From Acidimicrobiia bacterium (GTDB lineage: Bacteria > Actinomycetota > Acidimicrobiia > Acidimicrobiales > Aldehydirespiratoraceae), in contig JAJEHD010000010.1 of assembly GCA_022819505.1 (NCBI GenBank), forward strand, positions 158,888 to 222,887: DNA of 64,000 nt, in the 5' to 3' direction. Below are positions 27,378-37,771 of the stretch, in pieces. Within the stretch, counting starts at the first letter, position 1. Each line of letters opens with the position of its first letter. The notes beneath the pieces were generated by a model. The model was not told where the DNA came from and did not search any database. It worked only from the letters and a program-made list of their open reading frames with translations. The translations under genes and the position numbers were made by a program.

Positions 27378-30300
27378 CCGACCCCGTTCTCGTTGAGATT
27401 CTCAACCAACTGGAGGCGCGCGAGATGCCCCTCCTCTCATGGGGTGTGACGAACGGCGCATACGGCGAGGACGAGATCCTTGATCTGCTGGAATCGGTAA
27501 GGCCGGAAGACGATCCTGAGGATCTTCTGCAACGTCTCCTCGAGGCCGGACTCGTCTTCGAGCGTGGCCTCACAGGAAACCAGTTGCGGACGCGTATGGC
27601 CGAAACGGTTCGCCTGGCTCGACACCTGAGGCAGTGGTTCCACGGCCCCCGGAGCGACTGGCGCACGGCCAAGACGCTCGTCTCGGATATGCGCTTCCTC
27701 TCCCGCCCGCGCGTCGTTCCGCTCCGACAGGTCAATGAGCAGAAATTGACCAGCCGCCTCAGCGCCGATCTCGGCGATCAGTGGACGACAAGCCATGAGG
27801 CAACTCTGAGCGCGCTCCTCGGCGGACGGTCGGTGTCCGAGTTTCAAGCGAGGTCAACCGAGAGGCTCCTGAGTGCGGTCGGTGACCGTGGTGGGACCTG
27901 CATTACCGCAGGCACGGGCGCAGGCAAGACGCTGGCCTTCTACCTTCCCGCGCTCACCCATGCGCTCAGCGTTCCCGGACCGGCGAGGATTCCCCGCATC
28001 GTGGCGATATATCCGCGTATCGAACTGCTTCGAGACCAACTTGGCACGATCCTGAGACTTGTCTCGGACTTGGAGGAACGCGGTGCGCGGCGCCTGCGAG
28101 TGGGTGTCCTCTACGGTGCGACGCCGCACGACCGAGAGGATGCGAAACGAGGCCGCTTCCGAGGGTGGCGCCCCACGGCGGAGGGGCTCACCTCACCGAT
28201 CGTCACCTGTGTGAAAGACGGATGTTCCGGCGATTACATCTGGCCGAACGAAGACGAGGAAGGCCGTCTCCTTCGGTGCAGCAAGTGCGGCCATGAGTTG
28301 AACTCGCTCGTGTTCACCCGCCGGACGCTGGCCTCCAAACCGCCCGAGATCCTCTTCACGACGACGGAGATGGTGAACCGGTTGCTCGGAGAAACCCGCA
28401 TGCGCCGACTGCTCGTTGGAGATGCGAGCGGCGCGCCGGACTTCGTCCTGCTCGACGAGATCCATACCTACTCCGGGACCCACGGCGCGCAGGTGGCTCA
28501 TCTCATTCGGCGATGGCGCGGCGAGATGGCGCGTCCGAGCCATGTGGTCGGGCTGTCGGCCACGCTTGCCGACCCGGCGGGGTTCTTCTCCCAGTTGATT
28601 GGAGCAGACACCGGGAACGTGGCCGTCGTGGTGCCCAGCGATGCCGAGATGCAGGAGTCGGGCCGGGAATACTTCATGGCGCTGCGCGGAGACCCGGCCT
28701 CGCAGACATCCCTGCTCTCGACGACCATCCAGACAGCGATGCTCATGCGTCGCATGCTTGACCGCGAGCTCGGCGTTCCCAGTGGCGGAGCCTTCGGAAG
28801 CCGCGTCTTCGCGTTCACCGACAAACTCGATGTCGTCAACCGCCTCCACTCCCAACTCCAGGACGCCGAAGGGTGGGAGCAGGGAGGAGTGGACCGCAAG
28901 CCGAACGGAAGCCTCGCCGTCCTTCGCGCCTCGGGCGACGACAACGGCCCCAGGGACGACGCGGGCCAACTCTGGGACGCCGCCGAGGAGTTGGGCACGC
29001 TGCAGCGCCATGTTGTTGTTGACCGTACGACATCGCAGGACGCCGGCGTCGGCAGCACCAGTGACGTGGTCGTCGCCACCGCCTCCCTCGAAGTGGGATT
29101 CGACGATCCGAGCGTCGGCGCAGTGCTCCAGCACGGCGCCGCGCGACGCGGCGCAGTTCCTGCAGCGTCGGGGAAGGGCAGGCCGCGACCCAGCGATGCG
29201 GCCCTGGACGACCGTGGTCCTGTCCGATTACGGGCGAGATCGACTCGCGTTCCAAGCCTACGAGGCGCTGTTCGACCCCCAGGTTCAACCATCCCACCTG
29301 CCGATCAGGAACCGGGTCATCCTCAAGATGCAGGCCACTTGGTGGCTGGTCGACTATCTCACACGCGCATCAGGCGGAACCTCACTGCGGTCCCTCCTCA
29401 AGTCGCCGTGGTCCCGGAATCCCGACCGCCATCTCCGGGAAGCACAGAATGCACTGGCCGCGGCAAGGAACCTGCTAACCGACGAGGGGTTCGGCAAGAT
29501 TGAGAGCGGACTCCGGTGGTCGCTCCGAGTCAGCGAGGACGAGGCCCGATCGGTCCTGTTCGACCATCCTCGGGCAATCGCGACAACAGTCCTGCCGACG
29601 ATCATCCGCGGGCTCGAAGCCGTAGTCGGCCAGCACAAGTTGCCGAGCGACTTTCAATGGGGAGACCCTCTCGTCGACTTCGTCCCGGAAACCCTCTTCG
29701 CCCCACTCCAGACCCCTGAGGTCCGGATGGAACTCCCCCGCGCCGGACACATCCAGAGTGAGACCAAGATCGAGCCGATAGCGACATCGATGCGCGAGTT
29801 CGCTCCCGGCAAGGTCAGCTACCGGTTCGCCCTCGAAGGCAAACGCGAGCGCATGTGGGTCAAGCCGCCAGCATCGACGGAACCGAGCCTCGATCTTGAC
29901 ACCTTCTGCTCGGACTACCTGCAGTTGACGCGTCCACCCGGATTGCAGGAGCCCGTGGTCCAACCGCGCTCGATGCAGTTGTCTCGTCTCGCCGCCAGCG
30001 TCCCTGACTCGTCGTACGGCAGGTGGAACTGGGAGGTTTTCTTCCGGGTCAACGGAGTGCCGGCCGAACTGGACGTTCCGGCCGGCACTCCATGGACGCG
30101 ACAGGTTCGATCGATGGCGGTGATGACCCATCGGGTCCGAGCACCGCTGACCGTCTGGCGGATAGCGCGGACCGTGGAGATCGAGCGACACGTTCGGACT
30201 GAGCCGCCAACGACACAGCATCGAGTGCGACTAGCCGGAGGCGACGCCGCCATCGGATTCTCGATGGAGGTCGACGGACTCCGAATCGACGTGTCGCTCC

Positions 30301-31727
30301 CCGGGCGACTGCTCCACCAGCCGGGGACCGAACTCGATCGCGCCCTCCGCACCACCTACTTCGAGCGCCTTGTTCTCACCGACCCAACGCTGGTTGAGCG
30401 AGTCCCGTCCTCATTCCTTCGCGACTGGATGGCGCAACTCGCTCTGTGCGCCGTGGTGACGGCCTCCGCCGGCGTCGGGCCCGGCATCGCTGAACTCTCG
30501 GACGCAGACCTGTCGGCAACGATTGTCGAGGCTGCTCGCGCGGTATTCGGCGCCGAGGGGCCGTCGGATGACCCGAATGTGCCGATCCATGACCCTGGCC
30601 TGGTCAGTGACGTGGAGACAGCCCTTCGCGACGGAGAGAATGTGGCCGCGCTCCAGCGATGTCTGGAGCACTTGCGCAAGCCCCTGCCAGTGGAGTCGTT
30701 CGCATGGATACATGAGCGCTACGCATCCACGGTTGCGGCAGGACTCATCGGCGCCATGCAGGCGGTGTGTCCCGACCTTGAGGTCGACGATCTGCGGGCG
30801 GACTTCGAACTCCTGTCGTCGGATGACAATGAGCCGTTCTCACGGATCACGATCTCAGAGGACCAACCCGGCGGGAGCGGTGTTGTCGAGGCGGCGGTCG
30901 ACAGGATCACCGAGGATCCGCGGGCGTTCTGGGCAGTCGTGACCAGGGTTCTCGGCCCATGCGATGGCGAACGCATCGACGGTGCGCTCCGCCGGTTCTT
31001 GAGAGACCGTGACGAGGGACACCTCGCCGACGAGGTCGAACAGGTCCGGGCATCATCAACTCTTCACGCCACGACAGAGGCCTGGGCGTCGCTCCGCGAG
31101 AGGATGTTCCTCAGGGGCATTGACGCGGACCAGACCGTGGTCAACGCGCTCGCGACCCGACTCCTCCGACCGGGCAGCGACCCGTCCGTAGAGAAACTGT
31201 GCCGAGACCTGCTCAGCCGCTGGGACGCACTGGAGGAAGATCTGGAACTTGAGGTGGATCTCCGCGTGTTCGCGTACATCGCAGCCCAAGATGGCGAGAT
31301 TCGTCGGGTCCTAGCCGCCATCACGCCAACTACCGAGCAGAATCCAGAGTGGACAGTCGGGCAGATCGTGGGGCTGTTATGGCCACGCGGCAGCAAACTG
31401 CGTGCCGCGAGCCTGGGGAGTTACAACCCGTATCGTCAGCCGCCGAGCACTGAGCGTCTACTTATCGAGTCCATCACACGAACACCCGCTGCGACCGTGC
31501 AGTTCGGCACGGCTGACTGGAGGGAGGACCTCGACACCCGGTTGGGCCTCGATGGAGTCGCGCGAATCGCCTGCACGGACGAGGCAGAGGCAGCAAACGC
31601 CCTGCGCGAGTTACTGACAGCACCGACCGCGGTGGGTGTGTTGGAGTTCCATCCCCGAGTAGTCGGTGTCGAAAGGTCGCACGCCGAGATCACGTTGACG
31701 GTCGATCTCCGCGAGGCTCAACAGTGA
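27374..31727 (+). pseudogene. dpdJ: DEAD/DEAH helicase DpdJ, frameshifted
   Basis: Two frames together make one large helicase of about 1,450 residues. The first (27374 to about 29137) holds Walker A TAGTGAGKTLAFYLP (about 177), a zinc-ribbon-like insertion (CVKDGCSG then CSKCGHE), DEIH in LLDEIHTYSG (about 359), GLSATLADP, and motif V EVGFDDPSVGAVLQHG. The second frame continues with motif VI RDAAQFLQRRGRAGRD and runs to 31727. The switch at 29,135-29,141 needs two added bases: the expected HGAPRD codons are short by one GC/CG dinucleotide in an alternating GC run. As written, the first frame ends at 29503 with unrelated sequence. Without correction the helicase is split inside its ATPase core. 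The deletion may be real or an assembly error. Confidence 0.85.
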
Positions 31728-32251
31728 CAGTTCGAAGCCTTCGTACGACCGCCTTCGCTTCTCGCGTGGAGTTGGCCGACGCGCTCCAGTGCGTCTTCGT
31801 CTCCGAGATTCTTGTGCCTAGCACGCCTCTGTGGCTCGTGACGCCGTGGATCTCGGACGTTCCGATCATCGACAACCGATCAGGCCGCTTCGCAGGATTG
31901 ATCCCGGCGCTTCCGGAACGCTGGATCCGGCTCGGCGAGATCATCGAGCAGCAGTTGATTCGCGGCGGATCCCTCGTCGTCGCATGCCGCCCCGACGACC
32001 ACAACCGATCGTTCACCGACCAGGTCGAGCGGAGAGCCCGGGAGATCGGTCGCGAACGGCGCGTGCGCGTCATCCGGGCTCCCGAGTTGCACGAGAAGGG
32101 AATCCTCTCAGCTACCGCCTTTCTCAGCGGTTCAATGAACATGACCTACAACGGGCTGAGAAAACTCGAGGAAGTCGTTCATCTCACGGATGAGAGCGAT
32201 GCAGTCGCACGGGCGCGGGCTGCGTACCAAGACAGGTGGGGCGAGCCATGA
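31724..32251 (+). CDS. dpdK: PLD-type nuclease DpdK
   Basis: 175 residues with one phospholipase D catalytic motif near the C-terminus: His about 123 and Lys in HEKGILS, followed by GSMNMTYNG. The N-terminal LWLVTPWISDVPIID also matches PLD-fold proteins. One HKD motif per chain means it should act as a dimer, like other bacterial PLD nucleases. In Dpd clusters DpdK is the predicted DNA-cutting component. GTG start overlaps the dpdJ stop by four bases and its stop overlaps the dpdD ATG. Confidence 0.85.
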   Translation: MTVRSLRTTAFASRVELADALQCVFVSEILVPSTPLWLVTPWISDVPIIDNRSGRFAGLIPALPERWIRLGEIIEQQLIRGGSLVVACRPDDHNRSFTDQVERRAREIGRERRVRVIRAPELHEKGILSATAFLSGSMNMTYNGLRKLEEVVHLTDESDAVARARAAYQDRWGEP

Positions 32252-34416
32252 TGGACATCGACCCCGGCGTCGGTGCCTTCTACGACCCTCCCAACGAGGT
32301 CGATGTCAACGACCTACCGGAGGAATTAGCAGAGTTGATGCGAGTCCTGCTGCGCCGGCTCGCCGACGGCAAGCGGACACTGCTACCAGCCAAAGTCAAC
32401 AACAGGACGAGATGGTACGGGATCGTCGGATCCGATCGCGACGCACGGCTGCTGACAGAGGAGATGGGCTCATGGCTCGGACCTCCTCTGGGCGACGGGC
32501 CGTCCGTGGTCGAGAGACCCGAGGACGTAGTTGACGAAAGGGCAGCGCTGCTGAACAGCAATGGGATCCTCTTGCGGAGTTGCGTGACGGCCGGCTGGCA
32601 GCGTGAGGCGCGCCAGAGCGTCCACTTGTTAGTCGATGTGTGGTCGCTCACCCCAGAGCGCGCTGCCGACCTGCCGCGACCTGTCGGCAGAGTGCTAAGG
32701 CACTTCTACGAAGCGATCGCTGCGAGGGACAGAGGCTCAGCGACCGATGCGCTAGAGGAGATCCGCGCTGGGAGCTTGCTCTCGGCGGCGAACACCCGAT
32801 TCCTCCGCGTCGAACTGCTTGGTCGTCTGGGAACCCCCGAAGAGCTCCGGAGCGATCCTCGCCTCGCGGACATCTCGCTTCTGCGGCGACCCCCAGCCGT
32901 TACCGACTATCTCGCCCACGCCGCCGATGCCCTCTACATCTCTCCAACTGCGGCGGAGTCAGGGGACGACACCTGGCGGTCGATCGCCTCAGATATTGAG
33001 GAAGTCTGGCCCCAGTTGCTGACGCATCCGAGCCAGATCCGGTCTGTGCACGGCGCGAGGTGTCTAGCGCTAACCGAACTCCTCGCGGAGTCTCCAAGGC
33101 GCGGGGTGATCGATGTCCTTCAATCGGACTGGATCCAGGACGCCCTAGTTGCAGAAATCGTGGCTGTGCTCGAGTCCGCTGCAGAGCGAATCCCCGAACA
33201 GGCCGGACGTGCGGACAGCGTCTCCGCAGTCCTCGACCATTACCGGAGCGGGGATCTCGAACTGGTTCTCGATGCTGCCGAACAAGTCGAGCCTGATCGC
33301 GGCGCCGCGACCGCGGTCATGCATGCTGCGCTCAATCTCGGTAGCGCTGAAGCCGCGGCGCGCGCGGTCGCCCTTGTAGATCGACTTCCGGCGGTCGACC
33401 GCGACGCTCTGCTATCGCAATCCGTCGACCGCGTGTTCTACGAACAGTTGGTCGAACGCAATCAAGGCACTCGGGTTCCTGAAGGCTGGTTGGACTGGCT
33501 TCAAGGCGAGTGGCCCGACCGACCGGATCTTCTCAGCGACTGGTCTTCAACTTGGGAGAGCAACGTCGCCGCCACGCAGGAAGCGGCCGACATGCTCGCT
33601 GGTGAACTGCTCGACGCTCTGCTCGACGAGCGTCGGGGACGCGTGCGGAATGGCCTTCCAGCCTTGGTGCGGTGGCTCGTGGCAGACGACGGTCTTCGGC
33701 CATCGTCGATTCCGCTGGCCGTGACCATCTTCGACATCATGCTTGGCAGCGATCCCGGCCGAGCGGAGAGGCGCGCCGCTCTCGACCTGCTCGGCGAGAT
33801 CCTCCTGACCGGCTGCTCAGCGGACGAGTACCGGACCGTCGTTACCGCCGTTAGCGACCAACTGGCGCTGCTTGGCGCACGGGAAGCCGACTGGTTGGCA
33901 GGGGTGTTGGACGTTCAGTTGTTCAGCGCGGTCCCCGATAGCCGATTGCGTGACGAATTGTTCGGCGAAGCTCTGGGAGTCGCCGTCTCCTGGTTCGGAC
34001 GAATCGAGGAGTTCGATGCCGTCGTGCTGCGAAGGCTGTTCACGGACGCGGGTCTCGACTACGACCCGCCGTTGACGGATCACGCCGACGTCCAGACCTC
34101 TCGGAGCGTCAAGGCCTTTCGGCGAGTCGGCATCTACTCACTCTCAGAGTCCTCAGCCAAGAACGCCGCACGCTGGATCCGCGATGAGTGGCCCGACGTT
34201 GACGTGCGGCTGTCGCACGCACACTCGAACAACCCGGAGTTGCGCGACCTCGTCCGTGGTTCGGACGTTGTCCTGATGCAGACAAGCCATGCGAAGCACG
34301 CAGCTACCGACGCGATCGAGCGCTCCGTCGAGCCGGCGCGCCTGGTGCGCGTCAACGGACGAGGCGCCACATCTCTGTTGCGTAGCTTGCTGGGGTGGGC
34401 CAAGTCCGACGAATAA
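32248..34416 (+). CDS. dpdD: DpdD-like protein
   Basis: About 722 residues, the last gene of the island. No catalytic motif is recognised; the middle is a long helical repeat-like region. The C-terminal 90 residues (from about 640) form a compact alpha/beta segment with VKAFRRVGIYSLSE and VDVRLSHAHSNNPELRDLV. I name it from cluster membership: it is the one large unknown protein left after assigning the others, and DpdD is such a protein. Start ATG 32248 gives the same four-base overlap as its neighbours. Confidence 0.65.
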   Translation: MMDIDPGVGAFYDPPNEVDVNDLPEELAELMRVLLRRLADGKRTLLPAKVNNRTRWYGIVGSDRDARLLTEEMGSWLGPPLGDGPSVVERPEDVVDERAALLNSNGILLRSCVTAGWQREARQSVHLLVDVWSLTPERAADLPRPVGRVLRHFYEAIAARDRGSATDALEEIRAGSLLSAANTRFLRVELLGRLGTPEELRSDPRLADISLLRRPPAVTDYLAHAADALYISPTAAESGDDTWRSIASDIEEVWPQLLTHPSQIRSVHGARCLALTELLAESPRRGVIDVLQSDWIQDALVAEIVAVLESAAERIPEQAGRADSVSAVLDHYRSGDLELVLDAAEQVEPDRGAATAVMHAALNLGSAEAAARAVALVDRLPAVDRDALLSQSVDRVFYEQLVERNQGTRVPEGWLDWLQGEWPDRPDLLSDWSSTWESNVAATQEAADMLAGELLDALLDERRGRVRNGLPALVRWLVADDGLRPSSIPLAVTIFDIMLGSDPGRAERRAALDLLGEILLTGCSADEYRTVVTAVSDQLALLGAREADWLAGVLDVQLFSAVPDSRLRDELFGEALGVAVSWFGRIEEFDAVVLRRLFTDAGLDYDPPLTDHADVQTSRSVKAFRRVGIYSLSESSAKNAARWIRDEWPDVDVRLSHAHSNNPELRDLVRGSDVVLMQTSHAKHAATDAIERSVEPARLVRVNGRGATSLLRSLLGWAKSDE

Positions 34417-34417
34417 C

Positions 34418-34455
34418 CCAGCCCAATGCCAACTTGGGGGGCTGGAGGTGCGTTT
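34418..34455 (+). terminator. Possible terminator at the end of the island
   Basis: CCAGCCC (34418-34424) and GGGCTGG (34439-34445) form a seven-pair stem two bases after the dpdD stop, with a 14-base loop and a short T-run (TTTT) about eight bases further on. The loop is long and the T-run weak, so the call is tentative. Confidence 0.4.
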
Positions 34456-34495
34456 TGCTGGGCCCGGCTAGTGGAACCGGCCTGCGCCGCGGCCG

Positions 34496-34957
34496 CTAGA
34501 GGCCGCGGCGGGGGCGTTGGTCGGCGGCTGCGCCGGCCGCGAGCTGGTCGACGATCTCGTTCCACTCGTCGCCGGAGTGGCCCTTGACCCATCGGAAGGA
34601 GATCTCCCCCGGCCGGGACAGGTACTCCTCTATCAGGGGCTTCCACAGGTCTTGGTTGGCCACCGGCTTGCGGTTCGAGTTGCGCCAGCCCCGCCGCATC
34701 CAGCCCTCGTACCACCGGTCGCGGAAGCAGTTGACTACGTAGGTCGAGTCCGAGACGACCTCCACCGGCCCGCTGACCTCGCCCACAGCCTCCAGCACGG
34801 CCTGCAGTTCCATGCGCTGGTTGGTGGTGTGGGGCTCCGCGCCGCAGGCCCACTCGCCGCCGGGCACGGCCCAGGCCCAGCCGCCCGGCCCAGGGTTCCC
34901 CAGGCAGGCACCGTCGGTGTACACCACGGTTGCCTCGGTGGTTGCTTCAGCGGACAT
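34496..34957 (-). CDS. rnhA: Ribonuclease HI
   Basis: 153 residues, the normal size. Catalytic residues can be followed: Asp in VYTDGACLGNPGPGGW, Glu in RMELQAVLEA, Asp in VVSDSTYVVN, and His and Asp in WVKGHSGDEWNEIVDQLA. The enzyme cuts the RNA strand of RNA-DNA hybrids in replication and repair. Start is ATG 34957; the upstream region is shared with aceE, which is divergent 81 bases away. It is the first gene on the right side of the island. Confidence 0.95.
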   Translation of the reverse strand: MSAEATTEATVVYTDGACLGNPGPGGWAWAVPGGEWACGAEPHTTNQRMELQAVLEAVGEVSGPVEVVSDSTYVVNCFRDRWYEGWMRRGWRNSNRKPVANQDLWKPLIEEYLSRPGEISFRWVKGHSGDEWNEIVDQLAAGAAADQRPRRGL

Positions 34958-35038
34958 CTTGGTGATACTCGCGCACCGGCCGTCGGCGGGCGCGCATCGT
35001 TTCTGGCGCCCGGCGGCGTCGGTACGATTATCGAAACC

Positions 35039-37771
35039 ATGGCCGACAACTTCCTGCGCCAGCTGCCCGACACCGACTCGGCCGAGACCCAGGAGTGGAT
35101 CGACTCGCTCGACGCCGTGGTGGCCGCGGGCGGACGGGAACGGGCCCGCTACATCGTGGCCAAGCTGCTCGAGCGGTCCAACGAGCAGCAGCTGGGCGTC
35201 CCGCCCACCACCTACACGCCCTACATCAACACCATCCCGGCCTCGGAGCAGCCCTTCTTCCCCGGAAACGAGCAGGTCGAGCGCCGCATCCGCCGGTTCA
35301 TCCGGTGGAACGCGGCGGCCATGGTGATCCGGGCCAACAAGACCGCCGACGGGATCGGCGGCCACCTGTCCACCTTCGCCTCGTCGGCCTCGCTTTACGA
35401 GGTGGGCTTCAACCACTTCTTCAAGGGCAAGGACGACGGCCTGGTCGGCGACCACATCTACTTCCAGGGCCACGCCGCCCCCGGCGTGTACGCCCGGGCC
35501 TACCTGGAGGGGCGCCTCTCGGAGCAGCAGCTCGACAACTTCAGGATGGAGGTCGGCGGCAACGGGCTGTCCAGCTACCCCCACCCCCGCCTGATGCCCG
35601 ACTTCTGGGAGTACCCGACGGTGTCGATGGGCCTCGGCCCGATCAACTCCATCTACCACGCGCGCTTCAACCGCTACATCCACAACCGGCGCATCGACGA
35701 CACCGCCGACAGCACGGTGTGGTGCTTCCTCGGCGACGGCGAGTGCGACGAGCCCGAGACCCTGGGCGCCATCTCCCTCGCCGGCCGCAACGGTCTCGAC
35801 AACCTCAAGTGGGTGGTCAACTGCAACCTGCAGCGCCTCGACGGGCCGGTCCGGGGCAACAGCAAGATCATCCAGGAGCTCGAGGGCGTGTTCCGGGGCG
35901 CGGGCTGGAACGTGATCAAGGTGATCTGGGGCTCCAAGTGGGACGAGCTGCTGATGCGCGACACCGACGGCGCGCTGCTCAACAAGATGGCAACCACCGT
36001 GGACGGCGAGTACCAGCGCTACGCGGTGGAGACGGGCGCCTACATCCGGGAGCACTTCTTCGGCCCCGATCCCCGGCTGCGAAAGCTCGTCGAGCACCTC
36101 GCCGACGAGGAGCTGCGGGTCCTGCCGAGGGGCGGCCACGACTACCAGAAGGTGTACGCCGCGTTCAAGGCGGCTGTCGAGGTCAAGGACCAGCCCACCG
36201 TCATCCTGGCCAAGACGATCAAGGGATGGACCCTGGGACAGGGCTTCGAGGGCCGCAACGCCACCCACCAGATCAAGAAGATGACCACCGCCCAGCTGAT
36301 GGAGCTGCGGTCGCGGCTGCACATGGAGAACGAGATCGACGAGGCAGACCTCGCCGACGGCATCCCCCCGTACTACCGGCCGCCCCCCGACTCCGAGGAG
36401 ATCCGGTACATGATGGACCGCCGCCGGGCCCTCGACGGCGCGGTGCCCCGCCGGGTGGTCCGGGACCGGCGGCCCATCGTGCCTCCGGCCGACGGTCCCT
36501 TCCTCGACGTGCGCAAGGGGTCGGGCGGGCGGAAGGTGTCCACCACGATGGCCTTCACCGGCCTGCTGCGCGACCTGTTGCGGGACCTGAACTTCGGTCC
36601 CCGCGTCGTGCCCATCGTCCCCGACGAGGCCCGGACATTCGGCATGGACTCGCTGTTCCGGGAGTTCAAGATCTACGCGCCCCACGGCCAGCTCTACGAA
36701 CCGGTCGACCACGACCTGCTGCTGAGCTACAGCGAGTCCTCCGACGGCCAGATCCTCGAGGAGGGCATCACCGAATGCGGCTCGCTGGCGAGCTGGCTGG
36801 CCGCGGCCACGTCCTACGCCAACCTCGGCGTGCCCATGGTGCCGTTCTACGCGTTCTACTCGATGTTCGGCTTCCAGCGGGTGGGCGACTCCATCTGGGC
36901 GGCGGCCGACGCCAGGGCCAGAGGCTTCCTCATCGGTGCAACCGCGGGGCGCACGACGCTGCCCGGCGAGGGACTGCAGCATCAGGACGGCCACAGCCAT
37001 GTGCTGGCGTCGACCGTCCCCGCATGCGAGGCCTACGACCCGGCCTTCGCCTACGAGCTCGGCGCCATCATCGACGACGGCCTGCGCCGGATGTGCCCGC
37101 CCGACGCCGGCGACGGGACCGACGTCTTCTACTACATCACCATCTACAACGAGAACTACGAGCAGCCGCCCCGGCCCGACCACGTGAGCGACGAGGACAT
37201 CTGCAGCGGGCTCTACAAGTTCGACGACGGCCCGGGCGGCCGCGGGCGCTGCGCCACCATCCTGTTCTCGGGCGCCTCGGTGGGCGCCGCGCTCGAGGCC
37301 CAGGCGCGGCTGGCCGCCGACTACGACGTCTCGGCCGAACTGTGGAGCGCCACGTCCTACCAGCGCCTGCGCCGGGAGGCCCTCGACACCGAGCGCCGCA
37401 ATCGGCTGAACCCCGGCCGTGATCAGGCAGTCCCTCTCGTCACCCGCAAGCTCGCAGACTCCGACGGCCCGATCGTGGCCGTCACCGACTATATGACGCT
37501 GGTCCCCGACCAGATCTCCCGCTTCACGCCCAGGTCCCTGCATGTGCTGGGCACCGACGGCTTCGGCCGCTCGGATACCCGCGAGGCGCTCCGGCGGTTC
37601 TTCGAGGTGGACGCCGACCACATCGTGGTGGCCGTACTGTCAGCTCTGGTGGCCTCCGGCGAGGCCGAGCCGGACGAGGTGGCCGCGGCCATGGAGCGCT
37701 ACGACATAGACGCGGAGCGCGACGATCCCGGCCACCCCGACACCGGCGCAAGATTATGCTCCGATCGATGA
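35039..37771 (+). CDS. aceE: Pyruvate dehydrogenase E1 component, homodimeric type
   Basis: 910 residues, typical of AceE. Thiamine diphosphate binding is seen in FLGDGECDEPE (about 232-242) with Asn in VNCNLQRLDG. The family stretches DHIYFQGHAAPGVYARA, DGEYQRYAVETGAYIREHFF and HQDGHSHVLAST-like segment are all present. E1 decarboxylates pyruvate and acetylates the lipoyl group of E2. The matching E2 and E3 genes lie at 6.4-9.4 kb; the Dpd island sits between them. Start ATG 35039; the stop overlaps the next gene by four bases. Confidence 0.96.
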   Translation: MADNFLRQLPDTDSAETQEWIDSLDAVVAAGGRERARYIVAKLLERSNEQQLGVPPTTYTPYINTIPASEQPFFPGNEQVERRIRRFIRWNAAAMVIRANKTADGIGGHLSTFASSASLYEVGFNHFFKGKDDGLVGDHIYFQGHAAPGVYARAYLEGRLSEQQLDNFRMEVGGNGLSSYPHPRLMPDFWEYPTVSMGLGPINSIYHARFNRYIHNRRIDDTADSTVWCFLGDGECDEPETLGAISLAGRNGLDNLKWVVNCNLQRLDGPVRGNSKIIQELEGVFRGAGWNVIKVIWGSKWDELLMRDTDGALLNKMATTVDGEYQRYAVETGAYIREHFFGPDPRLRKLVEHLADEELRVLPRGGHDYQKVYAAFKAAVEVKDQPTVILAKTIKGWTLGQGFEGRNATHQIKKMTTAQLMELRSRLHMENEIDEADLADGIPPYYRPPPDSEEIRYMMDRRRALDGAVPRRVVRDRRPIVPPADGPFLDVRKGSGGRKVSTTMAFTGLLRDLLRDLNFGPRVVPIVPDEARTFGMDSLFREFKIYAPHGQLYEPVDHDLLLSYSESSDGQILEEGITECGSLASWLAAATSYANLGVPMVPFYAFYSMFGFQRVGDSIWAAADARARGFLIGATAGRTTLPGEGLQHQDGHSHVLASTVPACEAYDPAFAYELGAIIDDGLRRMCPPDAGDGTDVFYYITIYNENYEQPPRPDHVSDEDICSGLYKFDDGPGGRGRCATILFSGASVGAALEAQARLAADYDVSAELWSATSYQRLRREALDTERRNRLNPGRDQAVPLVTRKLADSDGPIVAVTDYMTLVPDQISRFTPRSLHVLGTDGFGRSDTREALRRFFEVDADHIVVAVLSALVASGEAEPDEVAAAMERYDIDAERDDPGHPDTGARLCSDR

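Larger units (their letters stand above)
11271..34430 (+). mobile_element. Dpd-type DNA 7-deazaguanine modification/defence island
   Basis: Fourteen consecutive plus-strand genes, most overlapping or nearly touching, lie between a truncated toxin gene and RNase HI. Third-position base choice is visibly less GC-biased than in flanking genes, suggesting horizontal acquisition. The gene set matches the dpd cluster known from Salmonella enterica Montevideo: a TGT-like transglycosylase, a DGQHR-type partner, several helicases, a P-loop protein and a PLD nuclease. No integrase, transposase, tRNA or flanking direct repeat was found, so the ends are approximate. The 182 bases from 11,271 to 11,452 hold no supported gene. 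Confidence 0.8.

Noticed and set aside
29101..29160. Programmed ribosomal frameshifting in dpdJ
   Set aside because: No slippery heptamer or downstream pseudoknot was apparent; a two-base deletion in an alternating GC run explains the shift more simply.
10800..35040. tRNA gene or direct repeats as attachment sites of the island
   Set aside because: No cloverleaf with a GTTCRA T-arm and no matching repeat was found at either edge.
34496..37621. A 1,041-codon minus-strand frame across aceE
   Set aside because: Only its end (34496-34957) encodes a recognised protein, RNase HI; the rest is antisense to aceE.
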